5,832 bases of DNA from JACPXH01 sp964409225. Its GTDB lineage: Bacteria > Patescibacteriota > Minisyncoccia > JACPXH01. The translations under genes were made by a program, and so were the position numbers. The stretch spans positions 1 through 5,832 of the forward strand of contig CAYPCM010000036.1 in assembly GCA_964409225.1 (NCBI GenBank). The letters are read 5' to 3'. The notes beneath the pieces are model-generated. The model was not told the origin of the DNA. It did no database searches and worked only from the letters and a program-made list of their open reading frames with translations. Of the stretch, positions 1-5,110 are shown piece after piece (within the stretch, counting starts at the first letter, position 1; every line of letters begins with the position of its first letter).

Positions 1-204
1 CAAATATATTGGTCGAAGTATCCAAAGTATTTCGGTAGCAAGGAAGCGGCGGCGCGTCGTGAGAGAAATCACGGCGTCTCGCCAGAGAGGAGGACGCGGT
101 ACGGCACGCGTAAAAATAAAAATGCGCACGATCGATTGCGAGTGCGCCGGTGCTCGTCCGAACTTTCTCTCGATGATTGGTTGGATTTATTAGGTAATTA
201 TTAG
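1..204 (+). CDS. C-terminal end of an unrecognised basic protein (5' end outside window)
   Basis: An open frame enters at base 1 and stops at TAG 202-204, giving 67 codons with no in-window start needed. The product is strongly basic, with Arg/Lys-rich stretches such as 'EAAARRER' and 'RKNKNAHDR', and ends 'ELSLDDWLDLLGNY'. The Arg-rich helix followed by an acidic 'LxxWLxLL' element resembles the segment just before the first zinc-binding CxxC of many phage-type HNH nucleases. Here the stop falls where the CxxC would be expected, and no Cys-rich continuation is seen in the following bases. It could therefore be a truncated HNH remnant, an unrelated basic protein, or a chance open frame; the HNH idea is only an inference from pattern. 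Codon choice (many GCG, CGT, ACG, AAG) looks like coding sequence. The next gene starts about 145 bases downstream. Confidence 0.35.
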   Translation, partial: QIYWSKYPKYFGSKEAAARRERNHGVSPERRTRYGTRKNKNAHDRLRVRRCSSELSLDDWLDLLGNY

Positions 205-227
205 TTAAGTCGCAATTATTTCTGGCT

Positions 228-276
228 GGAGTTTTCGGTCCTCAACCTTTAGCAATAACCGAGGACTGTAAACTCC
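228..276 (+). promoter_or_regulatory. Long stem-loop in the leader of the surface-protein gene
   Basis: Arms 228-243 (GGAGTTTTCGGTCCTC) and 261-276 (GAGGACTGTAAACTCC) pair over 16 positions, with one T-T mismatch and one G-T wobble, around a 17-base loop. No T-run follows the 3' arm, so it is not a standard intrinsic terminator for the frame ending at 204. It lies 73-121 bases ahead of the chosen ATG (349). A 5' stem-loop that stabilises or regulates the mRNA of an abundant surface protein is the simplest reading, by analogy with stabilising 5' hairpins on outer-membrane and S-layer messages. No clear -35/-10 pair was found upstream of it; the AT-rich stretch 181-222 is the likeliest place for a promoter. 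Confidence 0.6.
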
Positions 277-290
277 GCGCCTTGCAATCC

Positions 291-323
291 CTTTCTCTTC
301 ATGGAACATCCGCGAAGGGGAGG
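291..323 (+). promoter_or_regulatory. Possible hairpin masking the Shine-Dalgarno sequence
   Basis: CTTTCTCTTC (291-300) can pair with GAAGGGGAGG (314-323) over ten positions, three or four of them G-U wobbles, around a 13-base loop. The 3' arm covers the first three bases of the AGGAGG at 321-326. Such a fold would hide the ribosome-binding site until opened. It is modest in strength and could arise simply because a pyrimidine run sits near a purine run. Confidence 0.28.
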
Positions 324-326
324 AGG
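321..326 (+). promoter_or_regulatory. Shine-Dalgarno sequence with unusually long spacing
   Basis: AGGAGG is a perfect anti-16S match, but it ends 22 bases before ATG 349, against the usual 5-10. No ATG, GTG or TTG in the same frame lies between them; the closest in-frame alternative codon is ATT 343. The upstream in-frame ATG 301 lies before this element and so cannot use it. Either 349 is the start with a long or folded spacer, or the purine run is fortuitous. Confidence 0.35.
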
Positions 327-348
327 TTGCGATTATTACACGATTCTT

Positions 349-3300
349 ATGAGTTATCTTACATCTTCTTCTACGGCAAAGACGGTCAGCGTCCTTGTTG
401 CGGTGATGATGTTCCTCGGTGTCGTGGCGGTTCCTGCGGCCTACGCAGTATCGCTCTCCGAGCTTGTGGAACTTTTCATCGCGTTGGGGGTTATCCCCGC
501 GGACAAGGCGGCGCAGGCACGCTCGGTGCTTGGCCAGCAGACGCCGGCCGTTTCTTCTACGGCGTGTCCGTACACCTGGGCGCGCAACCTCACGGTTGGC
601 GCAACGGGTGACGACGTCAAGAAGCTGCAGCAGTTTCTGAACTCAATGTCCGACACCATGGTCGCTTCAAGCGGCGCGGGTTCTGTGGGCAATGAGACAT
701 CGACATTCGGTCCCGCTACAAAAGCGGCAGTCGTGAAGTTCCAGAACAAATACGCGTCTGAAGTGCTGACGCCGGTCGGCCTCTCGGCGGGGACCGGTTA
801 TTTCGGCGCCTCATCCCGCGTCAAGGCAAACGCCTTGTGTTCCAGCGCAGCCGCGACAACCCCGACAACGACAACCCCGACAACTCCGGTGGTGACGCCG
901 CTCGGCACCGGCCTTACGGTGACCAAATCGGCAAATCAGCCGGCGAACTCTTTGGCGCCGGGCGGTGCAGCACGAGTTCCGTTCACAAAAATTGATTTGA
1001 CCGCAAGCGCAGACGGCGCCGTTACGGTCAGCAGCGTTGTCATTGAGCGGCAAGGGATCGCCGCCGACACTTCGTTTACGGGCGTTGTGCTCATGAACGA
1101 AGACGGCACGCTTATCGGCATTGAGAAAACCTTGAACTCAAACCACCAAGCATCCGTTGGCACCGACTTCACGATTCCCGCGGGAACGACAAAAACGGTT
1201 ATCGTAGGCGCCAACATGGACTCCACCTCAAACCTTTCCGGTGAGTCCGGTGAAACGCCGAGCTTTGCGGTTATGTCGGTCAACACGTCGGCAACAGTGC
1301 ATGGCACATTCCCGATCGTGGGAGCGACGCATACCGTCAACTCTTCGCTCTCGATCGGCTCGGTTTCTATCGCGCGCGGCGGGTTTGACCCCGGCGCAGC
1401 GCAAACAAAAGAGGTTGGTTTGACGGGATATACCTTTTCAAGCGTCAGGTTTACTGCAGGATCTGTTGAAGACGTAACCATGAAATCAATCAGGTGGTAT
1501 CAGTCGCAGTCAGCCTCGGCGGAAGACATCGCAAACATAAAAACGATTGTTGACGGAGTTGAATACGATGTTGTGAAAGACGGACGCTACTATACGACAA
1601 TCTTTCCGTCGGGCGGCCTCTTGATCAAGAAGGGCTTCAATAAAGACGTCAGCATTAAAGCGGATATTGCCGGCGGTTCAGCTCGTCTTATTGACTTCGA
1701 CATTGATCGCCGAACAGATGTCCACATCGTCGGTAACCTTTACGGGTATGGCATCACGCCTCCGTTTGGCAGCCCGTCAACGGCTTGTTCAACGACCGGC
1801 GACTTGGCGCAGTTCTGCGCTGCGAACAATCCGTACTACGATGCGGCGCAAGTTACCATCTCTGCTGGGACGATGAACGTCAGCACATGGACAGCCGGAG
1901 TTCCCGCGCAAAATATTGCGGTAAACTTGGCCGGTCAGCCGATCATGGGACTCACCTTTGATGTAAAAGGTGAGGCGATCTCGGTTGCTTCTATGGTGTT
2001 TGACTTTACGTTGACCGGCTCTGCAACGGCGCTTGGGCTTTCCGATGTCACAAACGTGACCTTGGTTGACTCGAACGGCACCGTCCTCGCGGGACCGGCT
2101 GACGGTTCTGGAGCGACGGACAACAGCGGGAGCATCACTTTGTCAGACACGGTTACGTTCCCCGTTGGCATCACCCGTGCGATTCTTAAGGCAAAACTTG
2201 GTACCGACTTCACGACGAACAACACTGTTGCCGCATCAACAACGCCTGGTTCCACTTCGTATTTCACGACAGTAACAGGCCAGGTGACGGGAAACACGAT
2301 CACGCCAGCACCAACCTCCGCGCTTACAGGTCCGACACAGACCGTCAAGGCGGGCGATCTCTCGGTGACCGTCTCTTCGCAGCCGACGGCGCGAACCGTT
2401 ATCGCGGGCGCAAACAAGTTTGAGTTCTCTCGCTATATCCTTGACGCAAGCCAGTCTGGTGAGGATGTTCGCATCACAACAATTCCGCTTGACTACTCAA
2501 CAAGCGGTACAGCAACCGACCTCACGAACTGTCAGCTTTACGATGGCGTTGCGGTAGATGCTCCGTCTTTGACGACGGGCTCAAACATCGTAAACCCGAG
2601 TGCCGTTGGTTCAACGACATCATTCACGTTTGACGGCACCGGTCTTACATTGCCCAAGGGGACTTCGAAGACGCTGTCCTTGCGATGCAATATCAAGACA
2701 GGCGTTACCGCAGTATATCGTTGGGGCTTGGTCGCAACGGCTGATAACGGCAGTTACACGGGGGCATCGGGAATTACGTCAGGTTCAACCATTGCCGAGG
2801 TCTTCAACCGCTCAACCGGTCAAGCAATGACCGCTGCGGCACAAGGCTCGTATACCGTTACGAACGACACCTCGGTTTTGTTCAAAGCGGTGCAAGCGGG
2901 TTCTGCGGATGTCATCCTTGCGAAATATCGCTTTGATGCAGGAACGACTGAAGATGTTGACATTAAAGCGATAGCTCTTGAACTTGGTAATACCGCATCA
3001 AGCTCCCCGGTTGACCTTGCAGGGCAGAAAGTGACGATTTGGAACGGTTCAACCAAGGTTGGGGAAGCGCAATTCGGTCTTGGGGTAAACCAGGACAACG
3101 CTACTTCAACCCTTTCAACCGCGGTCCGGGTTCCGAAGGGAGATTCTGTAACCCTTACTGTCAAGGGGTCTCTCTCAACGCATGACGCGAACAGCGCTGT
3201 CGGATCGTTTGGAGCAGTCCTCTCGGTCAACTACGACGGCAACAATAACGGCTTGAACGGCAACTACGCGACAGGTGTTGATTCCGGAGCAACCATTTCT

Positions 3301-3987
3301 GGTGCCAGCGGCGACACCACGGCAAATGCCGTTAAGATTTATCGTGGCTTAATCACCGTTGAGGATGTGACGACGACGACCGCGCTTGCTGCGGGAACCG
3401 ATCTCTACAAGATTAAGTTGACGGCCGCTGCAGGACGGGATGTGACCGTGTATGCCTTGTCCTTTAACGTAACGACAGTCGGGTTGAACGTTGTTACCGG
3501 TTACCAGCTCTTTGGTCCTTCGGGCGCGGTGAACGCAACCGGCGTTTCAACCACGACTTCAGGGATTACCGGAGACCCAGCAGGCGGAGGGGCTTCAGAG
3601 CGATTGTACATTGTCTTTGATGCAGCCAGTACAGACAGGATCATTCAGGCAGGAACTTCAAAGACATACTCGCTGCGCGCAAGCACGATTACGACGCTGA
3701 CTTCCAACAACACGGAAACAGTGTCAATTGCCTTGCGGTCAGATAGCGCTGAGCCGTCAGATGTGCAGCAAGCAGGATTCTATGACGCGACTGGCCACAT
3801 GACCACCGTCAACAGCTTGCTCAACAGCGCGTCAACGTCAGATCGATTCATCTGGTCTCCGAACTCTACGACCACCATTTCGGCAGCGGCGGTTGATCAA
3901 AATTCAACTGACTGGACGAACGGCTACGGTCTCCCCGGGTTCCCAAGCGTTGGCCAGGGCTTGCCGACGCGAGTATTCTCGCATTGA
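349..3987 (+). CDS. S-layer-like modular surface protein with peptidoglycan-binding domain
   Basis: 1212 residues, ending in TGA. ATG 349 was chosen over in-frame ATG 301 because it gives a clean signal peptide: Lys11, a hydrophobic core at about 13-29, and 'AYA' cleavage near 33. Residues 34-61 form a short Leu/Ala-rich helix. Residues 80-164 are a peptidoglycan_binding_1-type fold (V-G-A-T-G-D-D-V-K-K-L-Q at 83-94, FG..T..AV..FQ at 120-132, GYFG at 150-153), enclosed by Cys73 and Cys164. A Thr/Pro linker (169-184) leads to six beta-rich modules about 160 residues apart. Each opens with an 'eDV'-type strand pair (212, 364, 534, 694, 858, 1020) and closes with 'P.GTsKTlsl..' (276, 425, 604, 768, 928, 1100). 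The tail has FIWSPNS (1167-1173) and DWTNGYGLPGFP (1188-1199). Thr, Ser, Ala, Gly and Val dominate. It is probably anchored to wall peptidoglycan as a surface layer or fibre; the exact function is unknown. A strong terminator follows. Confidence 0.88.
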   Translation: MSYLTSSSTAKTVSVLVAVMMFLGVVAVPAAYAVSLSELVELFIALGVIPADKAAQARSVLGQQTPAVSSTACPYTWARNLTVGATGDDVKKLQQFLNSMSDTMVASSGAGSVGNETSTFGPATKAAVVKFQNKYASEVLTPVGLSAGTGYFGASSRVKANALCSSAAATTPTTTTPTTPVVTPLGTGLTVTKSANQPANSLAPGGAARVPFTKIDLTASADGAVTVSSVVIERQGIAADTSFTGVVLMNEDGTLIGIEKTLNSNHQASVGTDFTIPAGTTKTVIVGANMDSTSNLSGESGETPSFAVMSVNTSATVHGTFPIVGATHTVNSSLSIGSVSIARGGFDPGAAQTKEVGLTGYTFSSVRFTAGSVEDVTMKSIRWYQSQSASAEDIANIKTIVDGVEYDVVKDGRYYTTIFPSGGLLIKKGFNKDVSIKADIAGGSARLIDFDIDRRTDVHIVGNLYGYGITPPFGSPSTACSTTGDLAQFCAANNPYYDAAQVTISAGTMNVSTWTAGVPAQNIAVNLAGQPIMGLTFDVKGEAISVASMVFDFTLTGSATALGLSDVTNVTLVDSNGTVLAGPADGSGATDNSGSITLSDTVTFPVGITRAILKAKLGTDFTTNNTVAASTTPGSTSYFTTVTGQVTGNTITPAPTSALTGPTQTVKAGDLSVTVSSQPTARTVIAGANKFEFSRYILDASQSGEDVRITTIPLDYSTSGTATDLTNCQLYDGVAVDAPSLTTGSNIVNPSAVGSTTSFTFDGTGLTLPKGTSKTLSLRCNIKTGVTAVYRWGLVATADNGSYTGASGITSGSTIAEVFNRSTGQAMTAAAQGSYTVTNDTSVLFKAVQAGSADVILAKYRFDAGTTEDVDIKAIALELGNTASSSPVDLAGQKVTIWNGSTKVGEAQFGLGVNQDNATSTLSTAVRVPKGDSVTLTVKGSLSTHDANSAVGSFGAVLSVNYDGNNNGLNGNYATGVDSGATISGASGDTTANAVKIYRGLITVEDVTTTTALAAGTDLYKIKLTAAAGRDVTVYALSFNVTTVGLNVVTGYQLFGPSGAVNATGVSTTTSGITGDPAGGGASERLYIVFDAASTDRIIQAGTSKTYSLRASTITTLTSNNTETVSIALRSDSAEPSDVQQAGFYDATGHMTTVNSLLNSASTSDRFIWSPNSTTTISAAAVDQNSTDWTNGYGLPGFPSVGQGLPTRVFSH
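854..883 (+). repeat. Perfect 15-bp tandem duplication in the Thr/Pro linker
   Basis: The unit CGACAACCCCGACAA occurs at 854-868 and again, identically, at 869-883. It encodes the linker TTPTTTTPTT (residues 170-179) of the surface protein. The unit is a multiple of three, so gain or loss of copies changes linker length without breaking the frame. Confidence 0.85.
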
Positions 3988-4033
3988 TCTCTAAAAATAT
4001 AGCCGCCTTGTGCTTCCCGAAAGGGATGGGCTA

Positions 4034-4066
4034 AACAAAACCCCCGCAATTTGCGGGGGTTTTGTT
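4034..4066 (+). terminator. Intrinsic terminator of the surface-protein gene
   Basis: Arms 4034-4047 and 4053-4066 form a perfect 14-bp stem around the 5-base loop AATTT. The seven base pairs next to the loop are GC (CCCCCGC/GCGGGGG), flanked by an A-rich 5' arm and a TTTTGTT 3' side. It lies 46 bases after the stop codon. The A-run on the left could let it work from the other strand too, though no convergent gene is present. A small TCCC-GAAA-GGGA hairpin (4015-4026) precedes it. Confidence 0.9.
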
Positions 4067-4086
4067 GTGGAAAAAACTGTGGATAA
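4066..4086 (-). promoter_or_regulatory. DnaA-box-like pair behind the terminator
   Basis: Bases 4078-4086 read TGTGGATAA, the exact complement of the consensus DnaA box TTATCCACA. Bases 4066-4074 (TGTGGAAAA) match 8 of 9 positions in the same orientation, 12 bases away centre to centre. The pair begins at the last base of the terminator stem. DnaA binding is inferred from the motif alone. No dnaA, dnaN or AT-rich unwinding element is visible here, so this is not called an origin. Confidence 0.5.
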
Positions 4087-4094
4087 CCCACCCC

Positions 4095-4123
4095 AAGGAC
4101 GGTCCTTTTTTGAGTTTTCCTCA
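4095..4123. promoter_or_regulatory. Two short palindromes directly upstream of the TPR-gene promoter
   Basis: AAGGAC-G-GTCCTT (4095-4107) is a perfect 13-base palindrome with a single central base, followed by four more T. TGAG-TTTTC-CTCA (4111-4123) is an interrupted palindrome ending two bases before the -35 element. Either could be an operator, and the first could act as a weak extra terminator. Both are short enough to be chance. Confidence 0.25.
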
Positions 4124-4125
4124 GG

Positions 4126-4153
4126 TTGAAAAAAAGGCACAGGCGTGTAAAAT
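4126..4153 (+). promoter_or_regulatory. Sigma70-type promoter of the TPR gene
   Basis: A -35 TTGAAA (4126-4131, 5/6 of consensus) and a -10 TAAAAT (4148-4153, 5/6) are separated by 16 bases. Transcription would be expected to begin around 4160-4163, which is at or within three bases of the ATG at 4163. This leaves no room for a Shine-Dalgarno sequence and predicts a leaderless or almost leaderless message. Confidence 0.65.
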
Positions 4154-4162
4154 GTGGTACAT

Positions 4163-4861
4163 ATGAGCACAAAAACCCTACACTTCGCTGCCGCCCTCCT
4201 TATTTTGGGGGGTCTTGTCGGTTATTACATCTATTATTCAGAAACAAAGGGTGATTTCATCACACCACAACCAGCTGTCTCCGCTGGTGATGTTGACCAG
4301 GTGAATGAAAATATCGGCGATATCCCCGGAGTAGCGCAAGAAGTGTCTGTAAACGACAGAACGAACGGGGTGGAAAATAAAACAGCAACCCCGATACCCA
4401 ATTTAAACAGGCCTATCAACATCTCAAGCCCTGTTCTAACAACGTTTGAGAAAGAAGCGATTGACAGGATAAGGGGCGTCATAACCCTCTTGAAACAAGA
4501 CCCAAACCTCTTTAATGAGTGGGTTGATCTGGGTTTGCTGTGGAAATCCATTGAAGATTATGAGGGTGCGCGGGAGGCGTGGGAATATGCGGGCGCCATC
4601 CGGCCCCAAAACTCGCTCTCATTTTACAATCTTGGCGTTTTATATGCTTATTACCTTAATGATCAAGCCCGCGCTGAGGCTAATTTTCTTCGGGCGGTAG
4701 AAAACAGTCCCGCCCTTGATTACCTGTATCCGCAGATTGTTGATTTTTATCTTGAAGTTGTCCGTAGTAAGGAAAAAGCAAAGGCGTTTCTCAATCGCAG
4801 CATGGTAGCGCGTCCCGATAGCGAGGTCATCAAGACGCTCCTCGGAAACCTCGGCGTCTAA
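4163..4861 (+). CDS. Membrane-anchored TPR-repeat protein
   Basis: 232 residues. One hydrophobic segment (about 7-25, rich in Leu, Ala, Gly and Tyr) follows a short N-terminus containing Lys4, and there is no obvious cleavage site. It is therefore probably a signal anchor with the rest outside the membrane. Residues 28-95 are a polar, Pro/Asn-rich, probably flexible stalk. A helix at about 94-112 is followed by three TPR-like helical pairs: 117-150 (W120..LG..W127...DYEGAREAWEYA..), 151-184 (YNLG...A..NFLRAVE.SP) and 185-219 (Y..A..FL.RS..ARP). TPRs bind protein partners, so a scaffold role in the envelope is plausible; the partner is unknown. A GTG at 4154 in the same frame would add three residues, but it abuts the -10 element and probably precedes the transcript start, so ATG 4163 is preferred. 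It is a single-gene unit between two terminators. Confidence 0.85.
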   Translation: MSTKTLHFAAALLILGGLVGYYIYYSETKGDFITPQPAVSAGDVDQVNENIGDIPGVAQEVSVNDRTNGVENKTATPIPNLNRPINISSPVLTTFEKEAIDRIRGVITLLKQDPNLFNEWVDLGLLWKSIEDYEGAREAWEYAGAIRPQNSLSFYNLGVLYAYYLNDQARAEANFLRAVENSPALDYLYPQIVDFYLEVVRSKEKAKAFLNRSMVARPDSEVIKTLLGNLGV

Positions 4862-4867
4862 CAACAA

Positions 4868-4910
4868 CACACAAAACACCCCGTGCCAATGGCTCGGGGT
4901 GTTTTGTGTG
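4868..4910 (+). terminator. Intrinsic terminator of the TPR gene
   Basis: Arms 4868-4883 and 4895-4910 pair perfectly over 16 bp (CACAAAACACCCCG with CGGGGTGTTTTGTG at its heart). Inside the loop, GCC (4885-4887) and GGC (4891-4893) extend the stem after one T-T mismatch. It starts six bases after the TAA. The T-run lies inside the 3' arm, and a further TTTTATTTT lies at 4923-4931. The A/T-symmetric design resembles the terminator at 4034-4066 and may work in both directions. Confidence 0.85.
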
Positions 4911-4912
4911 AG

Positions 4913-4921
4913 TTATCCACA
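4913..4921 (+). promoter_or_regulatory. Perfect DnaA-box 9-mer behind the second terminator
   Basis: TTATCCACA matches the consensus DnaA box exactly and begins three bases after the terminator stem. With the preceding G it gives GTTATCCACA, the exact reverse complement of TGTGGATAAC at 4078-4087, so the two boxes flank the TPR gene in opposite orientation. Binding is inferred from sequence only. Confidence 0.5.
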
Positions 4922-4929
4922 CTTTTATT

Positions 4930-4971
4930 TTGCAGCACCTTTGTTTTTTCAAGTATAATTAAAAGTATAAT
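4930..4971 (+). promoter_or_regulatory. Promoter region with two TATAAT -10 elements for the fibre-like gene
   Basis: Perfect -10 hexamers TATAAT occur at 4954-4959 and 4966-4971. A weak -35 candidate, TTGCAG (4930-4935), is 18 bases from the first. The second has only the poor TTGTTT (4941-4946) at 19 bases. Starts would fall near 4967 and 4979, giving leaders of roughly 130-145 bases before the ATG at 5111. Confidence 0.55.
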
Positions 4972-4975
4972 TGAA
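4952..4975 (+). repeat. 12-bp tandem duplication carrying the -10 hexamer
   Basis: AGTATAATTAAA (4952-4963) is followed directly by AGTATAATTGAA (4964-4975), with 11 of 12 bases identical. The duplication is what creates the second -10 element. Confidence 0.75.
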
Positions 4976-4986
4976 AAAGTACCACG

Positions 4987-5023
4987 CTACAGCAATACGC
5001 GCGATGGCGCTCTGTTGCTGTAG
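4987..5023 (+). promoter_or_regulatory. Stem-loop in the leader of the fibre-like gene
   Basis: CTACAGCAA (4987-4995) pairs perfectly with TTGCTGTAG (5015-5023). Inside, GCGC (4999-5002) pairs with GCGC (5007-5010) around GATG, with a small internal loop between the two helices. It would sit a few bases from the 5' end of a transcript begun at the second -10, a position typical of mRNA-stabilising 5' hairpins. No T-run follows, so it is not a terminator. Confidence 0.55.
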
Positions 5024-5076
5024 AGTTTCGCAGGTCAATTTATTAGTCGCTTATTATTGTTAATGCTGCTTTTAAT

Positions 5077-5096
5077 GAGAACCCGGAAGGGCTCTC
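5077..5096 (+). promoter_or_regulatory. Small GNRA-capped hairpin holding a Shine-Dalgarno-like run
   Basis: GAGA-A-CCC (5077-5084) pairs with GGG-C-TCTC (5089-5096), with one A-C mismatch and a GGAA tetraloop. The loop and 3' arm contain GGAAGGG (5085-5091), the only purine-rich run near the start, ending 19 bases before ATG 5111. The hairpin also covers the last base of an alternative in-frame ATG (5075-5077). Confidence 0.35.
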
Positions 5097-5110
5097 AAAA
5101 GTTTCGCACT

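Noticed and set aside
228..276. Stem-loop as intrinsic terminator of the left-edge frame
   Set aside because: The 3' arm is followed by GCGCCTTGCAATCC, with no T-run.
301..348. ATG 301 as start of the large surface protein
   Set aside because: It places a 16-residue extension (MEHPRRGGGCDYYTIL) before a complete signal peptide, has no upstream Shine-Dalgarno, and adds an unpaired Cys. ATG 349 fits better, although its AGGAGG is 22 bases away.
936..1481. Minus-strand open frame of 181 codons inside the surface gene
   Set aside because: It lies wholly inside a well-supported gene and shows no domain features. It is a composition shadow, as are the minus-strand frames at 441-749, 1935-2417 and 2820-3230.
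3969..3982. GCGAG-TATT-CTCGC hairpin in the last codons of the surface gene
   Set aside because: It has only five base pairs inside coding sequence, with a strong terminator close behind; no separate role is supported.
4066..4160. Replication origin
   Set aside because: Only one perfect and one near DnaA box are present here, with no clear unwinding element and no dnaA or dnaN next to it.
4154..4162. GTG 4154 as start of the TPR protein
   Set aside because: It directly abuts the -10 element and would lie before the expected transcription start, and there is no Shine-Dalgarno. ATG 4163 is nine bases downstream in frame.
3924..4172. Minus-strand frame of 82 codons crossing the first terminator
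   Set aside because: It runs through a perfect terminator stem, the DnaA-like boxes and the promoter, and has no recognisable features.
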